Positions 6,912-15,306 of a stretch of 31,164 nucleotides of DNA are shown piece after piece. The notes beneath the pieces are model-generated. The model did no database searches. It had not been told where the DNA came from and saw only the letters and a program-made list of their open reading frames with translations. A program made the position numbers and the translations under genes. The stretch is from a virus. How positions within the stretch are numbered: position 1 is the first letter of the stretch; each line of letters starts with the position of its first letter. The stretch lies in the IMG/VR virus record IMGVR_UViG_3300032895_000397, positions 1 to 31,164 of that record, one strand, 5' to 3'.

Positions 6912-7325
6912 TTACTTGGCGCTTTTGTACAGGCGGTCGCCCGCCTCGTTCTTCGAGGACTCGATCTTGACGCCATGCTTCTTTCCGGCGGTGGAGATGA
7001 ATCCGCGCACGCTGTGCGCCTGCCAGTCGGTGGCCTTCATGATCTCGGCGAGGGTCGCGCCCTTGGTGCGGGCGATCATCTCCAGGATTTTCGCGCCCTT
7101 GCTTTCGGCGCGCGGCGCGGCGGCTTTGCGTTCTGTTTTCTTGGCGGCCTTCTTCGCCTTGGCTTCGGGTTTGGCCTTGGCACCCTTGGCGGTTTGCTGG
7201 ACCTTGGGCGCGCCCTTCTTCTGGGTGGCCGCCTTCTTCGAGGCAGCCTTCGCGGGCGCGACGGGCGCGCCCTGTTCCGCAACGGCGGCGGTTTGGGCAG
7301 CGTTCGTGGTTTCTGCGTTTGTCAT
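6912..7325 (-). CDS. DUF3489 family protein, Lys/Ala-rich tail plus HTH (137 aa)
   Basis: Residues 1-75 are a low-complexity Ala/Lys/Pro tail similar to histone H1 or nucleoid proteins. Residues about 78-137 (GAKILEMIARTKGATLAEIM, then WQAHSVRGFISTAGKKHG) match the DUF3489 winged-helix pattern, known from phages and proteobacteria. A DNA-binding or DNA-condensing role is likely, though unproven for the family. The start ATG at 7325 is preceded by a GAAAGGA ribosome site. The gene faces away from the terminase genes, so it is transcribed from its own promoter in the 7326-7421 gap. That gap also contains a GCGC-rich inverted repeat that might be an operator. Confidence 0.8.
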   Translation of the reverse strand: MTNAETTNAAQTAAVAEQGAPVAPAKAASKKAATQKKGAPKVQQTAKGAKAKPEAKAKKAAKKTERKAAAPRAESKGAKILEMIARTKGATLAEIMKATDWQAHSVRGFISTAGKKHGVKIESSKNEAGDRLYKSAK

Positions 7326-7421
7326 ACGGCTCTAATCCTTTCTGATCAATGTCTTGCGCGGTTTGCGCGCACCTGATTCATCCCTCGACTTCGACCGGAA
7401 AGCAAGGGAAATTTTCAAACG

Positions 7422-7943
7422 ATGGGCATCTCTTTGCGGGCCTATGCGCGGCGGCGCGGATGCAGCCTGACCGCGGTTCAGAAGGCGATTACAGCCAAGC
7501 GGATCTCGACGCTCGCCGACGGGACCATTGATCCCGAGCGCGCCGACCGCGAGTGGACGCGAAATACCTTCGCCGGTCAGACCGTCCGTGAAGCGGCCCC
7601 GCCACCGGCGCGGCTGCCGTCGCTGCCGGAGTCGCCAGGTCCCGCCGGCGATCCGGTTGCTGCGTACCTGCGGGCGCGGGCGGTCAAGGAAAGTTTCCAG
7701 GCGCGAACCGCGGAACTGGATTATAAAGAGCGCGCCGGGAAGTTGATCGACGCGGCGCGCGCCTCAGAATACGCGGCGACGTTTTCCGCGATCGTCAAAG
7801 ACGGCCTGATGGCGATGCCGGATCGCCTGGCTCCGATGCTGGCGGCGGTGGATGACGAGAAGACGATCCATCGAATGTTGGGGGCTGAAATTACAGCCTT
7901 GTTGCGGAAGGTGAGCAAGGCGGTCGCGGACGCGGGTCTTTGA
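7422..7943 (+). CDS. Terminase small subunit, Nu1-like (173 aa)
   Basis: Small terminase proteins recognise the phage packaging site and direct the large subunit to it. Residues 1-45 form a helix-turn-helix-like segment (SLRAYARRRGCSLTAVQKAI, then DGTIDPERADREW) typical of Nu1-type proteins. A Pro-rich linker and a helical oligomerisation region (residues about 85-173, ending KVSKAVADAGL) follow. The position directly before a GpA-type large subunit supports the call. The ATG has an AGGGAA site about 12 nt upstream. The gene ends 2 nt before the ATG chosen for the next gene. Confidence 0.85.
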   Translation: MGISLRAYARRRGCSLTAVQKAITAKRISTLADGTIDPERADREWTRNTFAGQTVREAAPPPARLPSLPESPGPAGDPVAAYLRARAVKESFQARTAELDYKERAGKLIDAARASEYAATFSAIVKDGLMAMPDRLAPMLAAVDDEKTIHRMLGAEITALLRKVSKAVADAGL

Positions 7944-7945
7944 AG

Positions 7946-9841
7946 ATGCAGCCGTTCTCGATTCACGAAGTGGGCGCCGCGGCGATGCTGCCGCCGCGCG
8001 ACATCACGGTCGCGAAGTGGGCCGACGAGAATCGTGTGCTCACCGGCGGCGCGGCGGCCGAGCGCGGGCAGTGGCACACGCGTCCGTATCAGCGCGAGCC
8101 GATGGAGGTGCTCAGCCCGGCGCATCCCTGCCGGCAGGTGGTGCTGCTTTCGGCGGCGCAGCTTCTGAAGACCGAGGTGCTGCTGAACTTCATCGGCTTC
8201 ATCGCGGACGTCGACCCGGGTCCGGTGCTGGTCGTCGAGCCGCGCGCCGAGGACGCCAAGGCGCTCTCGAAGGACCGCGTTGCTCCGATGTTTCGCGCAA
8301 CGCCAGCGCTGCGGGGCAAGATCGCGCCCGCGAAATCGCGCGATTCGAACAACACCACGCTGCACAAAGTTCTTGCGAACGGCGAAGGGCACATCACGTT
8401 CACGGGAGCGATCTCGCCGTCTGGCCTCGCGATGCGGCCGATCCGGTACGCGCTGCTGGACGAGATCGATCGTTATCCGGCGAGCGCGGGGACGGAAGGC
8501 GATCCGGTATCGCTGGCGATCCAGCGCACCTCCGAGTTCGCGCACAACAAGAAGATCGTCATGGCGTCGACGCCGACGATCAAGGGCATCAGCCGGATCG
8601 AGCTGGCGTGGCTTGAAAGCGATCAGCGCGATTACTTCGTGGCGTGTCCGAAGTGCGGCTACTTCCAGGTGCTGGTGCTGGGCGATGGAACCGGGCCGGG
8701 GCTCGTGTGGCCTGAGGGCAAACCCGAAGATGCTGTCTATCGCTGTGTTGGATGCCGCGAGCTGATCCCGCATCACGAGAAAGCCCGAATGGTCGAGCAC
8801 GGCGAGTATCGCGCGCAGAATCCTTCGTCGCCCATTCCGGGGTTTCGCGTTTCGCAGTTGATCTCGCCGAAGCGGAGTTGGGGATCGATCGCGGTCGAGT
8901 TCCTCGCGGCGAAGAAGTCGCCGGAGACGCTCAAGGCGTTCATGAACACGGTGCTCGCCGAGCTGTGGGAGGAGAAGCACGAAACGCCCATGGACGAGCG
9001 CGCGCTGTGGAATCGCTGCGAGCCGTTCGAAGCCGAGGCGCCGGATGGAGCAGCGCTGATCACCGCCGGCGTCGATGTGCAGGCAGACCGGCTCGAGGTG
9101 GAATTGGTCGGATGGGGGCGCGACGAGGAGTCGTGGTCGATTGCATACCACGTCATCCCGGGCGACATCATGCGCAACGAGGTGTGGGATCACCTGGAGG
9201 GCCTGCTCACTTCCGAGTGCTTGCACGAATCCGGCCTGGGCATGCGCGTGGTTGCAGCCGCGATCGATTGCGGCTTCAAGGACGCGCAGGTGCTGCGGTT
9301 CACGCGCGACCGCTGTGCGCGCCGCGTTTACGCCGTGAAGGGACGGCCCGGCCAGACTCCGATCTGGCCACGCAAGCCGAGCCGGAAGAATCAGACGCCA
9401 TTCTTTATGGTCGGGGTCGATGCCGCGAAGACGGCGATTTACGATCGGCTAAAGATTCAGGAGCCGGGACCGGGGTTCTGTCATTTTCCGCTCGGGCGCG
9501 AGTTGGAGTACTTCGAGCAGTTGACGGCGGAGAAGAAATTCACGCGCTATCACAACGGCTTTCCAAAGCAGGAATGGAAGAAGGCCGCCGGCGCGAGGAA
9601 CGAAGCGTTGGACTGTCGAGTGTACGCCTACGCGGCGCTTTTCGCGCTCTACGCGAGCGGGTTGCGCCTGGGTGCGCACTGCGACAAGTTCGCGCAGATG
9701 GCGGGTGGTCGGTGCGCTGAGTCGAAAACGGTTATGCCGCGTCAGGAGCAGCGTGCGCAGCCACCGACCGAAGGAGTGCCGCCTGCGCTCATCGAGCGGA
9801 CGACTCCCGAGCCGTGGGTGCCACGGAGGAACTGGTTCTGA
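7946..9841 (+). CDS. Terminase large subunit, GpA family (631 aa)
   Basis: This is the ATP-driven DNA packaging motor and nuclease. The degenerate Walker A of the GpA family is seen as SAAQLLKTE (69-77) and Walker B as LLDEID (D172, E173). A Cys-rich CPKCG...CVGC zinc ribbon lies near residues 235-270. The nuclease domain begins at the GVDVQADRLEVE acidic motif. The length is usual for lambda gpA relatives. An in-frame TTG at 7940 overlaps the upstream stop, but ATG 7946 is preferred; the difference is two residues. The stop overlaps the next gene as TGATG. Confidence 0.95.
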   Translation: MQPFSIHEVGAAAMLPPRDITVAKWADENRVLTGGAAAERGQWHTRPYQREPMEVLSPAHPCRQVVLLSAAQLLKTEVLLNFIGFIADVDPGPVLVVEPRAEDAKALSKDRVAPMFRATPALRGKIAPAKSRDSNNTTLHKVLANGEGHITFTGAISPSGLAMRPIRYALLDEIDRYPASAGTEGDPVSLAIQRTSEFAHNKKIVMASTPTIKGISRIELAWLESDQRDYFVACPKCGYFQVLVLGDGTGPGLVWPEGKPEDAVYRCVGCRELIPHHEKARMVEHGEYRAQNPSSPIPGFRVSQLISPKRSWGSIAVEFLAAKKSPETLKAFMNTVLAELWEEKHETPMDERALWNRCEPFEAEAPDGAALITAGVDVQADRLEVELVGWGRDEESWSIAYHVIPGDIMRNEVWDHLEGLLTSECLHESGLGMRVVAAAIDCGFKDAQVLRFTRDRCARRVYAVKGRPGQTPIWPRKPSRKNQTPFFMVGVDAAKTAIYDRLKIQEPGPGFCHFPLGRELEYFEQLTAEKKFTRYHNGFPKQEWKKAAGARNEALDCRVYAYAALFALYASGLRLGAHCDKFAQMAGGRCAESKTVMPRQEQRAQPPTEGVPPALIERTTPEPWVPRRNWF

Positions 9842-10110
9842 TGGCGCTCACCACTCTGACCGTCGTGCAACTGACGGCGAACCTGAACGCGCTGTACATG
9901 GCGCTGGGGAACCCGACACTACGTGCGCGTTTCCCCGATGGACGCGAGGTGCAATATCGAACCGTCGACGATATTCGGAAAGCCATTGCCGAGACCGAGG
10001 ACGCCATCCGGGAAGCCAGTGCCCAGAAGACGAGCAAATCGACGCTCGCGGAACATCGGCGCGGGGATGGCCCATACGTGGCGGGTTTCCCGCCGTGGGA
10101 ACAGTGGTGA
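9841..10110 (+). CDS. Head-tail joining protein, gpW-like (89 aa)
   Basis: The pattern ALYMALGNP, then FPDGREVQYRTVDDIRKAI, then a helix with ETEDAI matches small gpW-type connectors, which join the portal to the tail. Its place between the terminase and portal genes is the lambda order A-W-B. The ATG overlaps the terminase stop. The C-terminus (GFPPWEQW) ends at TGA 10108-10110, but the same frame continues for 11 coding-like codons to a second TGA at 10144-10146. The family match is by eye and size. Confidence 0.75.
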   Translation: MALTTLTVVQLTANLNALYMALGNPTLRARFPDGREVQYRTVDDIRKAIAETEDAIREASAQKTSKSTLAEHRRGDGPYVAGFPPWEQW

Positions 10111-10184
10111 GGCGAGATCGTCGACGAGGCGTTTTTCGTCAAGTGAGCCGCGCACGACTGGATCATCGCCAATATGGAACCGTC

Positions 10185-10190
10185 TATACT
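10185..10190 (+). promoter_or_regulatory. Putative -10 element (TATACT) of the 10196 cargo gene
   Basis: TATACT lies 5 nt before the ATG at 10196, so transcription would start at or within the start codon and give a leaderless mRNA. No good -35 is visible at the usual distance. Confidence 0.45.
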
Positions 10191-10195
10191 CAGTC

Positions 10196-10663
10196 ATGCG
10201 GCGCCCTCGTGTCGTGACCGTATCCTGCATAACTCTCCTAATTGTTGGCGCGTGCCTTTTGCTTCTTGGTTGTGGCGTCGTCGTCGAGGGAGTTGATGGA
10301 AGTGACCTTACCGAGGATGTCGTGTTCGCCGTTGAGGCCGTCAGCTTGACAGCCGTTGGGATTTGGAGCATCGCTACGGTGGTCGGGCTATGGCGCATGC
10401 GGCGATGGGGCCGCATATCTACGATATGGATCGGTCGCGTGCTCTTCGTTGTGTATGTTCCTGAAGTTGCATGGTACGCGTACATTGTCAGGAACTCGCG
10501 GGATATAGGATGGAGTTGGCAAGCGCTTTATCCGTTAGCTCTGTTCGCTGCAACCGGAGCCCTATTGCTCGTTCTGGCTTCAATGGCTCAATTTCGGGTT
10601 CAGTTCCTCGAAACAGCAGATCATCGATCTCGGCCACCCGACGACCAAAGTGGTCGTTTATAA
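10196..10663 (+). CDS. Membrane protein inserted between gpW and portal genes (155 aa)
   Basis: The protein has about four hydrophobic segments (residues about 6-25, 40-66, 78-96 and 110-137). The first is followed by GCGVVVEG, which resembles a lipobox only weakly. No known family is recognised. The ATG at 10196 is chosen because the frame upstream runs through the gpW gene in another reading frame and TATACT sits 5 nt before this ATG. It is the only gene without phage-structural character in the packaging block, and it is more A+T-rich. It fits the description of a moron; a membrane-based exclusion role is a guess. Confidence 0.65.
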   Translation: MRRPRVVTVSCITLLIVGACLLLLGCGVVVEGVDGSDLTEDVVFAVEAVSLTAVGIWSIATVVGLWRMRRWGRISTIWIGRVLFVVYVPEVAWYAYIVRNSRDIGWSWQALYPLALFAATGALLLVLASMAQFRVQFLETADHRSRPPDDQSGRL

Positions 10664-10751
10664 ACCTCCAGCACCGGATTCGGCAATATCCCGCCGTCTG
10701 TCGGGAAGCAATTCGGTTTGTCCCCAAGCGTGTGAAGTTGCCGTTTTCCGG

Positions 10752-10788
10752 GTGACCATTGAGACCGTCTCCTGAGACCAGTGGTCAC
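10752..10788. repeat. Inverted repeat in the gap before the zinc-ribbon gene
   Basis: GTGACCA (10752-10758) pairs with TGGTCAC (10782-10788), and the centre contains GAGAC-C-GTCTC. There is no U-run, so termination is uncertain. It could be an operator or a processing site between cargo and portal genes. The gap 10664-10804 has no other gene. Confidence 0.35.
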
Positions 10789-10804
10789 TCCTCCTAAGCA
10801 AACA

Positions 10805-10993
10805 ATGCGAATCAATCCGACTGTGATTCTGTGTGACTGTGGGTCGCCGGTGCTCGTGCTGAATGAGCAGGGTCTGTTTACGTGCTCGAATCCGACGTGC
10901 CCTAACTTCGAGAAGGTCTTTAAGCCGGTTGAGGTGAAGGCGGTTCGCTCGCAGAAGACGTATCGGGAAACGGTGTACACGGTGGCCGAATGA
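10805..10993 (+). CDS. Small zinc-ribbon protein (62 aa)
   Basis: Residues C12, C14, C28 and C33 (CDCG, then CSNPTC) form a likely zinc-binding ribbon around a beta hairpin. Its stop overlaps the portal ATG as ATGA (10990-10993), so it belongs to the structural operon. GTG 10781 would add eight residues but lies within the inverted repeat, so ATG 10805 is preferred. Small zinc-ribbon ORFs at this site are common in lambda-like phages and have no assigned role. Confidence 0.6.
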   Translation: MRINPTVILCDCGSPVLVLNEQGLFTCSNPTCPNFEKVFKPVEVKAVRSQKTYRETVYTVAE

Positions 10994-12678
10994 ACGTTCT
11001 CGATCACGCCATCAACTTCGTTGCGCCGCGCTATGGGCTGCGGCGGACCCAGGCACGGATGGCGCTGGAGCTGACCGAGGGTTACCTCGAGCGCCACGCG
11101 TCGCGCTTCTCTTACGACGGGGCGAGCGCGGGACGGCGCGCTTATGGGTGGTACGCTCCATCGACCGACGCCAACGTCGAGTTGATGGGGTCGCTGGTGT
11201 GGCTCCGGAACCGGAGCCGCGATCTGATCCGCAACAATCCTTATGCGTCGAAGGCGATTGAGGAGTTGGCGGGAAACACGGTCGGGACCGGAATCGTGCC
11301 GCAGGCGAAGACGGGTGACGTTGGGCTCGACCGCATCATCGATGCGGAGTGGCCGTACTTCGTCGAGAACTGCGACACACCGCAGCGTCTGGATTTTTAT
11401 GGGATGCAGTCGCTGATCATGCGCACGACCGCCGAGAGTGGCGAGGCGATCCTGCGGTTCCGGCCGCGCCTGGCGAAGGACAACCTGCGCGTGCCGCTTC
11501 AGCTTCAGATCCTGGAGGCCGACTTTCTGGACCAGACCAAAACGATGGGCACGGTGAACGGCCACATCATGCAAGGCGTCGAGTTCGATCTCCTCGGTCG
11601 GCGGTCGGCGTACTGGCTGTACACGTATCATCCCGGCGGCGTTCTGATTCTGAATCCGCGCGGCGGCATTCTGAGCCAGCCGATTCCCGCCGAGCAGGTG
11701 CTGCACACGTATCGCGTGCTGCGACCCGGCCAGGTGCGCGGCATTCCGTGGCTGCATCCGGTGATGATGGCGCTGCGCGATCTCGACGATTACGCTGACG
11801 CGGAGCGCGTGCGCAAGAAGATCGAAGCGTGCGTGGTGGCGATGGTCACGCAGCCGGAGGGGATCGATGGCTCGACGCTGGGCATTCAGGGGAAAGATCC
11901 GCTGACGCGCAATCCGGTCGAGTCGTTTCAGCCCGGCATGACCGCGTACTTGAAGCCGGGCGAGGATGTGAAGTTCAACAACCCGCCGGTCGCTGGCGGT
12001 TATCGCGAATACAAGATGACCGAACTGCAAGGAATCGCGGCGGGCCTGGGGATTCCCTACGAGATGCTGGCGGGCGATCTGTCGCTGGTCAACTATTCGA
12101 GCTGGCGCGGCGGCCAGTTGGGGTTCCGCAACACCATCGAAGGATACCGCTGGCTGACTCTGATTCCGATGTTCTGCATGCCCGTGCGGCGGCGCGTGAT
12201 CGACACCCTGGTGATGCTGGGCAAGATTCCGGCAAAGGCCGTCACCGATCCGAAGATCAATCTGTTCGGAACGCAGTGGACGGCTCCTCGGTTTGAATCG
12301 GTAGATCCGGTGAAGGACGCCGAGGCGGCTTTGAAAGACATTCGCATCGGCCGCGTGACGTGGTTCGAAGCAGTGGTGGCGAACGGGTTCGATCCCAACG
12401 CCCAGATCGAACAGATCGCACTGTTCAACAAGCTGATGGATAAGTACGAAATCATCCTCGACTGCGATCCTCGCAACATGACTCTACGTGGCCAGGAGCA
12501 GTCTGCGGCGACCGAGGAACGCACACCGACGAGCAAAGCCGTGCCGGGCATGCCGAAGCCCACGAATCAATCAGCAAAGCTTTCCGAGGAAGACCTGGGG
12601 ATGATCAAGGAACTACTCGTGGCCGGCGCGACGAACCGCGCGCGATGGGATTCCCCCACGCGGACGTACCTCACCTAA
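10990..12678 (+). CDS. Portal protein, lambda gpB family (562 aa)
   Basis: The portal forms the dodecameric ring through which DNA enters the head. Family features are seen in order: an N-terminal WLRNRSRDLIRNNPYAS segment, AGNTVGTGIVPQAK, EADFLDQTK, the GVEFDLLGRRSAYWLY core, HTYRVLRPGQVRGIPWL, and AAGLGIPYEMLAGDLSLVNY with SSWRGG. The length matches lambda-type portals. It starts at ATG 10990, coupled to the zinc-ribbon gene, and ends 18 nt before the capsid gene. Confidence 0.95.
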   Translation: MNVLDHAINFVAPRYGLRRTQARMALELTEGYLERHASRFSYDGASAGRRAYGWYAPSTDANVELMGSLVWLRNRSRDLIRNNPYASKAIEELAGNTVGTGIVPQAKTGDVGLDRIIDAEWPYFVENCDTPQRLDFYGMQSLIMRTTAESGEAILRFRPRLAKDNLRVPLQLQILEADFLDQTKTMGTVNGHIMQGVEFDLLGRRSAYWLYTYHPGGVLILNPRGGILSQPIPAEQVLHTYRVLRPGQVRGIPWLHPVMMALRDLDDYADAERVRKKIEACVVAMVTQPEGIDGSTLGIQGKDPLTRNPVESFQPGMTAYLKPGEDVKFNNPPVAGGYREYKMTELQGIAAGLGIPYEMLAGDLSLVNYSSWRGGQLGFRNTIEGYRWLTLIPMFCMPVRRRVIDTLVMLGKIPAKAVTDPKINLFGTQWTAPRFESVDPVKDAEAALKDIRIGRVTWFEAVVANGFDPNAQIEQIALFNKLMDKYEIILDCDPRNMTLRGQEQSAATEERTPTSKAVPGMPKPTNQSAKLSEEDLGMIKELLVAGATNRARWDSPTRTYLT

Positions 12679-12696
12679 ACCAACCGGAGAAACAAA

Positions 12697-14925
12697 ATGA
12701 GCGAACCGCGAGGCGAATATTTCGCCGCCGATACGGAGGTGTCGTTTGTTCCGACCACGCTCGACGCCGACGAACGCACTGTCGATGTGGTCTGGTACGG
12801 CGGCGCAACTGTCCCCAGAACTGACCCAGACACCGGCGACGAGTACATGCTGCAGCTCGACATGGCCGGTGCGCGGCTGGACCGGCTGAACAACGGCGCT
12901 CCCGTGTTCGACAACCACATGAGCGGAACCGACGTTCGCTCGGTGATGGCGAACAAGGCCGGGACGAGGGCGCAGATCGGCGTCGTGCAGAAGGCTTGGG
13001 CCGATGGCCCGAAGGGGATGGCCACGCTGAAGTTCCGGCCGGAGGGTCAGGACCAAAACGCTGATCTGGTTTGGTCAGGAATCCAGTCTGGAATTGTTCG
13101 CAGTCTCAGCTTCGGCACCTGGCTCTACGCCAAGGAGCCGCAGGACGCCAGCAACGGCGCGACCAGCAACGTCTTCACTGCGACCGATTGGGAGCCGTTT
13201 GAGATCTCGGCGGTCAATGTACCGGCGGATTTCACCACCACGTTTTTGTCCGCGACGGTTTTGTCAGAGAAAGCCGCGGATCGAACCCGGGCAACTCGCC
13301 CACATAAGGAGACCATCGTCATGGAAACGACGACTCACGCGGGCGGGGATGCCCGCAATGATCAGGTAGTGCTCGACGCGGCGCGCGCCGAGGGAACGAG
13401 GCTGGAGCGGCAGCGCGTGAGTGAGATCACGTCGCTGGGCGCCAGCTTCAAGTTGGAGAAGCTCGCGGCTTCTCTGGTCAATGGGGGCGTCTCGATCGAG
13501 GACGCCAAGCTTCGGTTTGCCGGGGCTTCGGAGATCCGCACGATCGGAGCGCCGATGCTGAAGTACGGCGTTCCGCAGCAGTTCATCGACGGGTTGATCG
13601 ACGAAGGCGTGACGCTCGATGCGGCTCGCGCGAAGATCCAGGACGAGCTAGCTGCACGTGCGAACCAGACCCGCGAGGGCCGGGAGTTCCAGCCGCGAAG
13701 CGAGGTCGTGATCACGCGCGACGCCAACGAAACGCGGCTCGCGTGCATGCAGGAAGCGCTGGTGCTGCGCTGCAATCCGCAGTTCTACATGCAAAAGCGG
13801 CGCTCGTTCGCGGGAGAGATGGAGTTCCTTCCGGGCGGCGGCACCGAGATGCAGCGTCGCGCCGAGGAGATGGGCCGCGAGTACGTCGGCTTCTCGCTGC
13901 TGGAGATGGCTCGCGAGAGTCTGGAGCTGCGCGGCGTCAACACGCGCGGAATGGACAAGATGACCATCGCCACCAAGGCGCTGATCCAGTATGACGGCAA
14001 GGTCGAGATCTTCGGCGGCGGCGCGGAGTCCACGAGCGACTTCCCGTCGATCCTGGCGAACGTCGCGAACAAGACGTTGCGCCAATCGTACGAAGCGTAT
14101 CCGCAGACGTTCAAACCGTTCAGCCGTCAAGTGACCGCGCCCGATTTCAAACCGATCAATCGCGTGCAACTTTCGGATTCGCCGGCGTTGCGACAGTTGA
14201 ATGAAAAAGGCGAGTACACGCGGCTGACGCTCACCGACACGAACCAGAATTACTCCCTCGCGACCTACGGCGGGGTCGTGGCGCTGACTCGCAAGACGAT
14301 CATCAACGACGATCTGCAAGCGTTCACGCGGATTCCGGCGATCCTGGGTGTCGCCGCCGCGCGCAAGCAGTCGGATGTGGTCTGGGCCATCATCACCGGC
14401 AACCAGGTCATGGAGGCTGACAACACCGCGATGTTCGCCACAGCGCACAACAACCTGCTGACAGGCGCCAATAGCGCGCTGGCGCTCGGAGCGGGCAATC
14501 CGGTGACGGGCATCGCCGCTGGCCGCGTCGAGATGCGCACTCAGACTGGTCCGCAGGGCACGCCGCTGAATCTGATTCCGCGGTATCTGCTGGTTCCGGC
14601 CGCGCTCGAAACGCTGGCGCTGCAACTGATCTACCCGATTCAGTTGGCCGCCAACCAGGTCACCGGCGTGGTGCCCGAGTGGATTCAGGGCCTGGTGCCG
14701 ATCGTCGAGCCGCGCCTGGACGCGAACAGCACCACGGCTTGGTACATGGTCGCCGATCCGACCCAGATCGACACGATCGAGTACTGCTTCCTCGAGGGCC
14801 AAGCGGGTGTGTATTTCGAAACGCGCCAGGGTTTCGAGGTCGATGGCATCGAGATGAAAGCACGCATGGATTTCGCGGCCGCGGCGATCGATTATCGCGG
14901 GCTGCAAAAGAACGCGGGCGCATAA
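12697..14925 (+). CDS. Prohead protease / major capsid protein fusion (742 aa)
   Basis: This is one polypeptide with two parts. Residues 1-185 are an HK97-type (U35) prohead protease with His74 in FDNHMSG and Ser138 in RSLSFG, followed by FEISAVNVPAD. Residues 186-330 are a linker and a helical scaffold-like region. Residues about 400-742 are a gpT-like major capsid protein (SYEAYPQTFKPFSRQ, TYGGVVALTRKTIINDDLQ, and the C-terminal YCFLEGQAG). NCBI describes such fusions as prohead protease/major capsid protein fusions. GGAG lies about 10 nt before the ATG. A second in-frame ATG at 13321 has a strong AAGGAG 9 nt upstream and may make a separate capsid product of 534 residues. Confidence 0.92.
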   Translation: MSEPRGEYFAADTEVSFVPTTLDADERTVDVVWYGGATVPRTDPDTGDEYMLQLDMAGARLDRLNNGAPVFDNHMSGTDVRSVMANKAGTRAQIGVVQKAWADGPKGMATLKFRPEGQDQNADLVWSGIQSGIVRSLSFGTWLYAKEPQDASNGATSNVFTATDWEPFEISAVNVPADFTTTFLSATVLSEKAADRTRATRPHKETIVMETTTHAGGDARNDQVVLDAARAEGTRLERQRVSEITSLGASFKLEKLAASLVNGGVSIEDAKLRFAGASEIRTIGAPMLKYGVPQQFIDGLIDEGVTLDAARAKIQDELAARANQTREGREFQPRSEVVITRDANETRLACMQEALVLRCNPQFYMQKRRSFAGEMEFLPGGGTEMQRRAEEMGREYVGFSLLEMARESLELRGVNTRGMDKMTIATKALIQYDGKVEIFGGGAESTSDFPSILANVANKTLRQSYEAYPQTFKPFSRQVTAPDFKPINRVQLSDSPALRQLNEKGEYTRLTLTDTNQNYSLATYGGVVALTRKTIINDDLQAFTRIPAILGVAAARKQSDVVWAIITGNQVMEADNTAMFATAHNNLLTGANSALALGAGNPVTGIAAGRVEMRTQTGPQGTPLNLIPRYLLVPAALETLALQLIYPIQLAANQVTGVVPEWIQGLVPIVEPRLDANSTTAWYMVADPTQIDTIEYCFLEGQAGVYFETRQGFEVDGIEMKARMDFAAAAIDYRGLQKNAGA
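13306..13323 (+). promoter_or_regulatory. Internal ribosome site and in-frame start within the protease/capsid gene
   Basis: AAGGAG (13306-13311) lies 9 nt before the in-frame ATG at 13321 (codon 209). Translation from here gives scaffold plus capsid without the protease. TAAGGAG looks like the usual end of one gene and start of the next, but the TAA is out of frame with the protease. Confidence 0.6.
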
Positions 14926-14943
14926 GGAAAAGGAGAACCCAAC

Positions 14944-15306
14944 ATGAAGAACTACGTTCAACGCGGAGATACGGTCACCGTCACTGCACCCTACGCGGTG
15001 CTGTCGGGCGGCGGCCTCCTCATCACCGGGACCGGCCACATTTTCGGCGTGGCCGTCAACAACCAGAACAGCGGCGACAGTTCGGAGATCCTGACCGAGG
15101 GCGTATTCGATCTCGCCAAGGACACAAGCACGTTCGCCGAAGGCGATTACGTGTACTGGAACAACACGTCCCAAGAATGCACGTCGACGGCGACCAGCAA
15201 CACGAAAATCGGCGTTGCCGCACTCACCACGCCGGGCGGCACGAACGCGCCGGGCGGTCTGTCGGGTGATCCCACCGTGCGGGTTCGGCTGAATCACGAC
15301 TTCTGA
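14944..15306 (+). CDS. DUF2190 capsid decoration protein (120 aa)
   Basis: The sequence MKNYVQRGDTVTVTAPYAV, with internal HIFGVAVN and EGVFDLAKDT, follows the DUF2190 pattern, a beta-rich family found on phage capsids as a cement or decoration protein. It is rich in Gly, Thr and Ser. It sits directly after the capsid gene, with AAGGAGA before its ATG. The stop overlaps the next ATG as TGATG. Confidence 0.88.
   Translation: MKNYVQRGDTVTVTAPYAVLSGGGLLITGTGHIFGVAVNNQNSGDSSEILTEGVFDLAKDTSTFAEGDYVYWNNTSQECTSTATSNTKIGVAALTTPGGTNAPGGLSGDPTVRVRLNHDF

Noticed and set aside
7721-9226. Long minus-strand frame of 501 codons
   Set aside because: It is antisense to the well-supported small and large terminase genes and arises from their G/C-rich third positions; its protein is Arg/His-rich with no family features.
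10621-12030. Long minus-strand frame of 469 codons
   Set aside because: It is antisense to the portal gene and has the same shadow composition, with no ribosome site or domain.
13648-15297. Minus-strand frame of 549 codons
   Set aside because: It overlaps the capsid and DUF2190 genes on the opposite strand; low-complexity Arg/His-rich sequence.
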